Shown: one piece after another, positions 1-5,369 of the stretch
Numbering within the stretch: the stretch's first letter is position 1
Layout: each line of letters starts with the position of its first letter
Source of the DNA: a bacterium
GTDB lineage: Bacteria > Planctomycetota > Phycisphaerae > Phycisphaerales > UBA1924
Assembly: GCA_002401225.1 (NCBI GenBank)
Contig: NVSM01000056.1
Location: 1-10,295 of the forward strand
Length of the DNA: 10,295 nt
Direction of reading: 5' to 3'
Notes under the pieces: model-generated
Database searches by the model: none
Told to the model about the DNA's origin: nothing
What the model saw: the letters and a program-made list of their open reading frames with translations, nothing else
Position numbers and translations under genes: made by a program

Positions 1-957
1 GGGTGTGCCATCGTTTGAACCGAGCCCGACATCATACGATTTGATAAAAAGCCAAGATTCGGGATTGCCCGGCGAGCCATGAAAGAGATCCAAGCGGTGT
101 GCCGATTTGTGAACGATCACATGGAACGGCCCGCGGACAAGTTTCACATTTTGCCCAAGCCGAATCTTAGAAGGATCTGCGATTTGGTTGATGCGAGCGA
201 TGAGCTTCCAGTGGGTCGCCAGTTCTCGCCGAGCTGCGATACGCGAGAGTGAATCGCCAGATTTGATCTTGTAGTTCTCGGTCATCGGGTCTTTGGGATC
301 TGCGACGGGTGAGAAGAGCAGAACATTGTTGATCTCGGTGAGTTCGTCACGGAGAACCTGTGCTTCGCTATTGGTCGTGTTGGCTGCGAGGAGGGTCTGG
401 GAGAGGAGTTTGCGTGCGCCGACGCGGTTGTTTTCTGCAACAAGCCTGCGGGCGGCGTCGATTTGAAGACTCACTCCGGTGCGGCTGGTGGTGGTTTGTG
501 GGCGTGTTTGAGGCCGAGTGACTGGTGTGTTCTTTGCCTGCTCGGCAGCAGCAGCCAAGATATCGGTATTCCTCGATGGGGTGCTGGTGTTTGAACGGAG
601 CGCTGTTCGCACTTCTCTTGTAGCATCTGGAGCATCGCCAGAGCCCGGGAGCGGGCGTGATGGCGAGTTGTTGATGATGGTTGGTTGGTGCTGTTGGGTT
701 GATGCCGGCGGGGTGTTTGTTGCCAGATTTGTTGCTGTATCGGCTGACGAGTTCGATTCATTTTGCGCATTGGTTTGCTCTTCGTTTGAAGCAAGCTTGG
801 TGGCGCGTGGGCGGATGAGATAGAACCAGACAAGGGCAATCGCTGCGAGAATGATGAGGATCGTCAAGAGTTTGCGGACCGGGCCTGCGCTCGATCGACG
901 GTAATGCACTTGCGACGATCGGGTCGCGTTTCGTGAAGATTGGCTAGGTAGGCTCAT
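1..957 (-). CDS. LysM-domain L,D-transpeptidase-like membrane protein (C-terminus cut by window edge)
   Basis: The frame is open from ATG at 957 to the window edge, giving 319 residues with no stop. Seen in the translation: a basic N-terminus, one membrane segment at about residues 30-48 (LLTILIILAAIALVWFYLI), a long Ser/Thr/Pro/Gln/Asn-rich linker (about 55-160), a helical segment (about 162-212), and a LysM domain (about 228-274, starting ENYKIKSGDSLSRIA and closing IRLGQNVKLV). The next stretch (277-319: HVIVHKSAHRLDLF, then YDVGLGSNDGTP) resembles the start of a YkuD L,D-transpeptidase domain. Such enzymes make 3-3 cross-links in peptidoglycan or attach proteins to it, and LysM binds the glycan. 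The inferred site of action is the periplasmic face, anchored in the inner membrane. The catalytic His/Cys motif would lie outside the window, so activity cannot be judged. The gene starts 42 bp after the folate cyclo-ligase stop, so the two are probably co-transcribed. The LysM call is strong and the transpeptidase call is good but partial. Confidence 0.85.
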   Translation of the reverse strand, partial: MSLPSQSSRNATRSSQVHYRRSSAGPVRKLLTILIILAAIALVWFYLIRPRATKLASNEEQTNAQNESNSSADTATNLATNTPPASTQQHQPTIINNSPSRPLPGSGDAPDATREVRTALRSNTSTPSRNTDILAAAAEQAKNTPVTRPQTRPQTTTSRTGVSLQIDAARRLVAENNRVGARKLLSQTLLAANTTNSEAQVLRDELTEINNVLLFSPVADPKDPMTENYKIKSGDSLSRIAARRELATHWKLIARINQIADPSKIRLGQNVKLVRGPFHVIVHKSAHRLDLFHGSPGNPESWLFIKSYDVGLGSNDGTP

Positions 958-999
958 CCGTGGTTCCTCTTGCGTGAAGATTGGTGATCGATCGTGTGT

Positions 1000-1590
1000 C
1001 TATACGGGTTCAATGAATCCGGTTTCGGTGATGATCCGGTCCATCGGAAAATCGTGTGGCTCGGTCGGGACTCGTTCGACGATTTGGCAGGTGAAGCATA
1101 CGCCGACAAGCACCGGACGGGTGTCCAAGGTGCCAAGGGTTTCGATCATCCGATCATAAAACCCCGCGCCCCGCCCTAAGCGGTTTAAATCGCGATCAAA
1201 CCCCAGCCCAGGGACCAAAATGAGATCAATATTTTGTGGCTCCACCAACGGGCACCGATCCCTCGGCGACCGTACCCCATATCGGCCAATCTCAAGATCG
1301 GCGTCCAGATTCTCAATCGCAGCGGGCTGCATAGTTTTCGATGCCCAATCAATCGCCGGGATGCACACGCGTTTGCCATCAGCGAGAGCGGTATTGATGA
1401 ACGGATCAAGATCGAGTTCGCTCGGCAGGGCTGCATAAGCGAGGATGGTCGAAGCTGAGAGATAGAGTTCGGATCGCAGGAGATGCTCAGAGATTTGATG
1501 GCGAGAGAGGGTGCGGTTGGCTTGGGAGATGGAGTTGAGGATCGGCTTGAGTGCTGCTCGAAGGCTTGATTTGGCGGGTATTGGAGGCAC
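1000..1590 (-). CDS. 5-formyltetrahydrofolate cyclo-ligase (MTHFS, YgfA/Fau family)
   Basis: This 196-residue protein matches the usual size of the family, which uses ATP to convert 5-formyl-THF to 5,10-methenyl-THF in the cytoplasm and so rescues a folate storage or dead-end form for one-carbon metabolism. Seen: the N-terminal KSSLR segment (7-11, the usual K-x-x-L-R nucleotide-binding start), LPSELDLDPF (55-64), and the hallmark PGLGFDRDLNRLGRGAGFYD block (127-146), which carries the phosphate-binding glycines. The closing block is VGVCFTCQ...VPTEPHDFPMD (163-184). The start is GTG at 1590. No in-frame ATG further upstream was found, the first conserved residues follow within ten codons, and there is no clear Shine-Dalgarno. 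The stop is TAG at 1000-1002. It is the first gene of a probable two-gene minus-strand unit with the LysM protein. The pairing does not suggest a functional link that I can defend. Confidence 0.93.
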   Translation of the reverse strand: MPPIPAKSSLRAALKPILNSISQANRTLSRHQISEHLLRSELYLSASTILAYAALPSELDLDPFINTALADGKRVCIPAIDWASKTMQPAAIENLDADLEIGRYGVRSPRDRCPLVEPQNIDLILVPGLGFDRDLNRLGRGAGFYDRMIETLGTLDTRPVLVGVCFTCQIVERVPTEPHDFPMDRIITETGFIEPV

Positions 1591-1634
1591 AGGGGATGGT
1601 AGGTTCGATGAAGAAGTATGTTTTAGAATTAGGG

Positions 1635-1663
1635 TTGTGTGATTCTGTAAATCGTTGTAGAAT
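1635..1663 (+). promoter_or_regulatory. Candidate sigma70-type promoter for the FG-GAP gene
   Basis: TTGTGT (1635-1640; three of six consensus bases) and TAGAAT (1658-1663; five of six) are separated by exactly 17 bp, in the only gap (1591-1708) between the divergent MTHFS and FG-GAP genes. It would place transcription start near 1670, leaving a leader of about 40 nt. It is supported only by pattern, and the -35 half is weak. Confidence 0.35.
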
Positions 1664-1679
1664 AGCGGTTCTTTACAAC
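1654..1679. repeat. Imperfect inverted repeat over the candidate -10 box
   Basis: GTTGTA (1654-1659) pairs with TACAAC (1674-1679), and GAA (1660-1662) pairs with TTC (1669-1671). A 2-nt bulge (1672-1673) and a 6-nt loop complete the structure. It overlaps the proposed -10 element, so it could be an operator or the start of a leader hairpin. It could also be chance in an AT-rich gap. Confidence 0.35.
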
Positions 1680-1708
1680 TTGAACCTCATTTGATTGGAA
1701 TCTCGTTT

Positions 1709-3151
1709 ATGCAGATAACACACGCAATCCTTGTCTGTGGAACGCTCATCACTTCGTCAGCCATGAATAGTGAAGCATTCGCAATGGGCCCCGTCGGCGG
1801 CGGGGAGAATAATGAGAGTTTTAAGCTGATATCAAATGATCGCGAATTTGGAGATAAGTTTGGATTTGCAGTTGCTCTCAGTGGCAACATCGTTGTGGTC
1901 GGCGCTCCCCAGGCCGATGAAAGTGGCCCGCAATCAGGGTCCGCGTATCTCTTTGATCGGACGAGCGGGGTTCTATTGACTGAACTTGTCCCTACGGATG
2001 GAGGAACACAGGATCAGTTTGGATATTCTGTGGCTATTCAAGATGGGGTGGTCGCTGTCGGTGCTGTTGGTAGTGATTCTATATTCTCGAACACCGGAGC
2101 GGTGTATCTCTTTGATGCAGCAACCGGTCAGCAACTTGCAAAGCTGATCCCAGAATCAAATCAGCTTCATGCGGTAGAGTTTGGGAACTCCTTGTCAATG
2201 AGCAACGGCGTGCTTGCGATCGGGGCACATTTTTCAGGTGCTGGTGGTGGGAATAGAGGGTCTGTTTTTCTCTTCGACTCTGATATGAACTCTCCATCAT
2301 TCGGCAGTGAACAAATATGGCTTATGCCAGCCGACAGTGTGGGGGGCGATGAGTTCGGTCACTCGGTGAGTATCGATGGCGGAATCCTCGCGGCGAGTTC
2401 GTTGGGCGATGATGATAATGGGACAGATTCAGGTTCTGTCTATCTATACGATGCTGATCCTGATTCACCCAGCTTTGGGACTGAGATCGCAAAGCTCATC
2501 GCAGATGATGGAATGGCGGATGATGGCTTTGGTCAGTCTGTTTCAGTCAACGGCGGTCTCATTGCTGTTGGTGCGAACAAGAACCCAAGTCCTTCTGACG
2601 CTGTGTTTACTGGTGCTGTGTATACCTTTGGTGGCGATCCACTCTTGCCAAACTTTGGAACTCAGGTATTCAAGATCACCCCCGAACCGAGCACACTGGT
2701 TGCTTGGTTTGGCTATTCGATATCCCTGAACAACGGATTGCTTGCTGTAGGATCGCACCTCGGTGGTGTAAATGGATTCGCATCGGGGTCTGCATATCTC
2801 ATGGATGCCTCGACGGGCGAGCAGCTTGGTGAATATCTGCCAAGTGATGGGGATGCGTTCGGCCAGTTTGGTTTCTCGATCGCCCTCGATGAAGAAGGCG
2901 TCTTTGTGGTTGGGTCCATAGGCGGACTGAGCACAGATTCGGGAGCAGGATCGGCCTATATGTTTGGCATACCCGAACTCGTATGTACCGCGGATTTGAC
3001 CGGAGATGGTTCGCTCAATTTCTTCGATGTCAGCGCGTTCCTGACCTTCTTTCAGATCGAGGACGCCATTGCAGATTTTACCGGCGATGGCGAGTTTAAC
3101 TTCTTTGATGTCAGCGCATTTTTAAATGCGTTCGCTGCCGGATGTCCATGA
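1709..3151 (+). CDS. Secreted FG-GAP seven-repeat beta-propeller protein with GC-type dockerin-like tail
   Basis: A 480-residue exported protein. An N-terminal signal-like segment (MQITHAILVCGTLITSSA...AFA) probably ends near residue 25. Seven FG-GAP repeats follow, with FG pairs at about residues 51, 104, 158, 216, 274, 334 and 387. Each reads roughly FGxSVSxxxGxLAVGA followed by GSAYLFD, which is the blade pattern of an integrin-alpha-like propeller. The C-terminus (429-480) has two copies of DxTGDGxxNFFDVSAFL (loops at 429-440 and 456-467), EF-hand-like calcium sites, and ends AAGCP. This tail marks 'GC-type dockerin' proteins of Phycisphaerae and is thought to act in surface attachment or sorting. 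The propeller's ligand is unknown. I start at ATG 1709. A TTG at 1691 in the same frame would add six residues before the signal segment and is less likely. The stop lies 4 bp from the displaced rarA stop. Confidence 0.88.
   Translation: MQITHAILVCGTLITSSAMNSEAFAMGPVGGGENNESFKLISNDREFGDKFGFAVALSGNIVVVGAPQADESGPQSGSAYLFDRTSGVLLTELVPTDGGTQDQFGYSVAIQDGVVAVGAVGSDSIFSNTGAVYLFDAATGQQLAKLIPESNQLHAVEFGNSLSMSNGVLAIGAHFSGAGGGNRGSVFLFDSDMNSPSFGSEQIWLMPADSVGGDEFGHSVSIDGGILAASSLGDDDNGTDSGSVYLYDADPDSPSFGTEIAKLIADDGMADDGFGQSVSVNGGLIAVGANKNPSPSDAVFTGAVYTFGGDPLLPNFGTQVFKITPEPSTLVAWFGYSISLNNGLLAVGSHLGGVNGFASGSAYLMDASTGEQLGEYLPSDGDAFGQFGFSIALDEEGVFVVGSIGGLSTDSGAGSAYMFGIPELVCTADLTGDGSLNFFDVSAFLTFFQIEDAIADFTGDGEFNFFDVSAFLNAFAAGCP
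2993..3148 (+). repeat. Tandem duplicated calcium-loop segment (dockerin-like tail)
   Basis: Inside the FG-GAP gene, two consecutive segments of about 27 codons encode ADLTGDGSLNFFDVSAFL and ADFTGDGEFNFFDVSAFL. The DNA is similar too, with many silent differences. It is a standard two-loop dockerin-like arrangement: Asp/Asn side chains at loop positions 1, 5 and 9 and a closing Asp at 12. Confidence 0.8.
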
Positions 3152-3155
3152 TCAT

Positions 3156-3365
3156 TTATTGAGAGTTTTCTTTGCGTTGCTTCTTGCGGCTTCTTGCCTC
3201 GTCAAGATACTGCTTGAGGATTCGTTCTGCCCCAACATCCTTCGGCTCGTAGTACCGTTTCTCCACACCCAGGTAATCCTGCCCGGTGAGCTGGTCATCG
3301 GCATTGTGTGAATACTTGTACTTCTCGCCTCCAAGTTCACGAACGCGTTGTCCAGAGCCATCGGT
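3156..3365 (-). pseudogene. Displaced 3' end of rarA (70 codons, no start)
   Basis: Read on the minus strand in one frame, this encodes 69 residues from TDGSGQRVRE to KKQRKENSQ, then TAA. It aligns end to end and without gaps with residues 381-449 of the intact RarA at 5160-6509. 59 of 69 residues are identical, including an unbroken match QLTGQDYLGVEKRYYEPKDV and onward through the ARSRK stretch. By hand count about 170 of 210 bases agree, and 23 codon changes are silent against 10 that alter the residue. Similarity stops abruptly beyond 3365. The frame continues upstream to an in-frame TAA with no ATG, GTG or TTG seen, so normal translation is unlikely. The stop lies 4 bp from the FG-GAP stop, as the intact rarA stop abuts the ankyrin stop. 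It is most simply the former end of rarA, left behind when the ankyrin gene entered. It could still serve as a 3' untranslated region or recombination site. Confidence 0.9.
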
Positions 3366-3371
3366 GCGATC

Positions 3372-3408
3372 GGGGGGCGGGTTTGGGAGAGGGCGGCAGC
3401 ACGGGGGG
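3372..3408 (+). other. G-rich junction with a canonical G-quadruplex motif
   Basis: G-runs at 3372-3377, 3379-3381, 3385-3387 and 3391-3393 are separated by loops of 1, 3 and 3 nt, followed by another six-G run at 3403-3408. This fits the G3+N1-7 pattern. It lies in the non-homologous stretch between the displaced rarA end and the ankyrin gene, just upstream of the ankyrin start. The motif is seen directly; folding and function are inference. Confidence 0.6.
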
Positions 3409-3423
3409 TGGTATGATTAGGAC

Positions 3424-3429
3424 AAGGAG
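3424..3429 (+). promoter_or_regulatory. Shine-Dalgarno of the ankyrin gene
   Basis: AAGGAG lies 6 nt before ATG 3436 and decides that start over the adjacent in-frame TTG at 3433. A TATGAT hexamer at 3412-3417 could be a -10 box, but no acceptable -35 lies at the right distance, so I do not call a promoter here. Confidence 0.65.
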
Positions 3430-3435
3430 CTATTG

Positions 3436-5163
3436 ATGTTGAGATTGATTTGTATATTGGGTGTCGTTTCGGTGTTGGGTGCGGGAGTTTGCAGAGGGAA
3501 CAATATTGAGCCAGAAGCGGCTGGAGAGATCACGCACGATCTGGTCGGGCAACTCTTTGAAGCGGCGGAGAATGGTACGGTTGAGGATGTTCGTGCGTTG
3601 ATTAAGTTGGGTGTTGATCTCAATGCTCGCAATGAGAACACAGTGACGCCGTTGATGGTTGCAGCGTCGGTGAATCCTGACCCCGCGGTGTGCCGGGTGT
3701 TGGTTGAGGGTGGTGCAGAACTGAACTCAAAGAGTGAGAATGGGGGATTGACTGCGCTTATGCTCGCTGCCCAAATCAATCCAGTGCAAGCGGTAATTCG
3801 GGAGTTGGTTGTGTTGGGTGCAAATGTCAACACGGCTTCGGATGATGGGTTGACCGCGTTGATCATTGCTGGCGGGTACGATCTCAATCCTGAGCTGATC
3901 GAGTTTCTCATTGAATCTGGAGCGGATATCCATGCTCGAACGGGGAATGGCATGTCGGCATTAATGTTGGCCGCCGCTCGAAATCAAAGACCTGGAGTCT
4001 TACAGGCGTTGCTCGATGCGGGCGCTGATGTGAACTTGACACTCCCCGATGGACGAAACGCGGTGTACCTCGCAGCTGCTGAGAATACTGTGACCGATGT
4101 GCTTGGTGTGCTTCTGAACGCAGGTGGTGATGTGCATGCTCGATCGGATGGGACCTGGACACCATTGATGGCAGCTGCAGCGCACATGCGAGAACCGCGG
4201 GCGATCGAGTTATTGCTTGAAGCTGGGGCCGATGTGAATGCAACAAAGGACGGTGGGGCAACCGCGTTGATGCTTGCAGCGACATCGAACTCCAACTGGC
4301 TGGTGGCAGAGGCATTGATCAATGGTGGAGCAAATGTGGAAATGCAGGACGAGAGCGGCATAACGGCGTTGATGTATGGTGCGATTGGGGGGAATACCGA
4401 TATTATTGTGTATATTTTGATTGACGCGTCGGCTGAAATTGATGCACGCTCGGCGAATGGATCGACCGCGTTGATGTTTGCTGTGGAAAGAGACACAAAT
4501 GGAACTCGATATGTAAAATCTCTTCTTCAATTTGGCGCCGATGTCAATGCTCAAAGAACCGATGGTATGACGCCTTTGATGATTGCAGGGGCGTTGTGTG
4601 ATGATCCTGAGATTACGGCGGCATTGCTCGAAGGTGGGGCTGATGTTCATGCAAAGACTGATGATGGCATAACCGCATTGATGCACGCCGGAAGAACGAG
4701 TAAGTCGCCAGATGTGATTCGATTGCTTGTTGATGCGGGTTCTGATGTTCATATGCGCAATGAACAAGGAGTAACGATTCTCATGCTCGCTGCATTGCGA
4801 AATCAAGAAGCAAGCGTGATCACCGCTTTGATACTTGCAGGAGCGGATGCAAGCGAAAACCACAAAGACGGGAGTACGCTGCTGATGTTCGCAGCAAGGT
4901 ATAACTCGAATCCGGAAGTCGTGAAGGTCATCATCAATGCGGGGATTGATGTCAATGAACTGGGGCCTGGAGGCTCGACTGCGTTGATGATGGCGGTGAT
5001 GAAGAGTTCGTCACCTGAAGTCGTTGCAGCTCTCCTTGATGCCGGGGCCGATCCAAATCTGAAGGAAGCGGATGGACTGACAGCCCTTGATTATGCCAAG
5101 TTCAATGATGCGTTTCGTGAGTCAGATGTCTACCAAAGGCTCAAAGAAGTGACTGATGATTAA
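3436..5163 (+). CDS. Secreted ankyrin-repeat protein (about 16 repeats of 34 residues)
   Basis: A 575-residue protein. The N-terminus (MLRLICILGVVSVLGAGVCRG) looks like a Sec signal peptide. The Cys near its end lacks a proper lipobox. From about residue 35 almost the whole chain is ankyrin repeat: an N-terminal cap, fourteen full repeats and a C-terminal cap (LTALDYAKFND...). Most repeats are 34 residues rather than 33, with consensus x-T-A-L-M-x-A-A-x-x-N-x-N-P-E-V-x-x-x-L-L-x-A-G-A-D-V-N-A-x-x-x-D-G. TALM replaces the classical TPLH. Such stacks bind other proteins; the partner is unknown, and the signal peptide implies action outside the cytoplasm. Its stop overlaps the rarA stop by 4 bp, tail-to-tail. 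The gene is bounded on both sides by copies of the rarA 3' end, so it is probably acquired cargo. The start is fixed by AAGGAG upstream. Confidence 0.9.
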   Translation: MLRLICILGVVSVLGAGVCRGNNIEPEAAGEITHDLVGQLFEAAENGTVEDVRALIKLGVDLNARNENTVTPLMVAASVNPDPAVCRVLVEGGAELNSKSENGGLTALMLAAQINPVQAVIRELVVLGANVNTASDDGLTALIIAGGYDLNPELIEFLIESGADIHARTGNGMSALMLAAARNQRPGVLQALLDAGADVNLTLPDGRNAVYLAAAENTVTDVLGVLLNAGGDVHARSDGTWTPLMAAAAHMREPRAIELLLEAGADVNATKDGGATALMLAATSNSNWLVAEALINGGANVEMQDESGITALMYGAIGGNTDIIVYILIDASAEIDARSANGSTALMFAVERDTNGTRYVKSLLQFGADVNAQRTDGMTPLMIAGALCDDPEITAALLEGGADVHAKTDDGITALMHAGRTSKSPDVIRLLVDAGSDVHMRNEQGVTILMLAALRNQEASVITALILAGADASENHKDGSTLLMFAARYNSNPEVVKVIINAGIDVNELGPGGSTALMMAVMKSSSPEVVAALLDAGADPNLKEADGLTALDYAKFNDAFRESDVYQRLKEVTDD

Positions 5164-5369
5164 GATCTGTTTTCTTTGCGTTGCTGCTTGCGGCTTCTTG
5201 CTTCATCAAGATACTGCTTGAGGATTCGTTCGGCGCCGACATCCTTAGGCTCGTAGTACCGCTTCTCAACACCAAGGTAGTCTTGGCCGGTGAGTTGGTT
5301 TTCGCTGTTGTGGGAGTATTCGTATTTCTCGGTTTCGAGATCGCGGACGCGCTGGCCCGAGCCATCGGT
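5160..5369 (-). repeat. rarA 3'-end segment, partner of the displaced copy
   Basis: These are the last 70 codons of intact rarA (residues 381-449 plus stop), in the same orientation as the copy at 3156-3365. The start-to-start distance is 2004 bp and the intervening 1794 bp hold only the ankyrin gene and its leader. Identity is highest in the 3'-most roughly 75 bases. It falls off sharply just past 5369, where the two sequences become unrelated. Confidence 0.9.

Noticed and set aside
471..839. A 122-residue minus-strand open frame
   Set aside because: It is out of frame with the LysM protein, which is open across the whole stretch with a sensible membrane segment and domains.
1591..1708. A 6S RNA gene, since ssrS lies next to the MTHFS gene in many Proteobacteria
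   Set aside because: The gap is only 118 bp and shows no long rod-like pairing with a central bubble.
3148..3155. Perfect palindrome ATGATCAT over the FG-GAP stop
   Set aside because: Eight bases is too short to carry meaning alone, and no related copy was seen at the other rarA junction.
3152..3361. A 69-residue minus-strand open frame beside the FG-GAP gene
   Set aside because: It is one frame off from the rarA-homologous reading. The equivalent off-frame stretch inside intact rarA looks the same, so the similarity is a by-product of the duplicated DNA. The meaningful reading is the start-less rarA tail.
3436..3495. Lipoprotein signal in the ankyrin protein (Cys at residue 19)
   Set aside because: The residues before the Cys (A-G-V) do not fit the lipobox, which needs Gly, Ala or Ser just before the Cys. 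An ordinary signal peptide fits better.
4210..4863. Long minus-strand open frames (up to 217 residues) opposite the ankyrin gene
   Set aside because: They arise from the repeated codon pattern of the ankyrin repeats. Their translations show no domain and mirror the 34-codon period.
3640..5100. Regular repeats of about 102 bp that could suggest a CRISPR-like or tandem-repeat array
   Set aside because: The period equals 34 codons and the translated repeats are diverged ankyrin motifs, so this is protein repetition.
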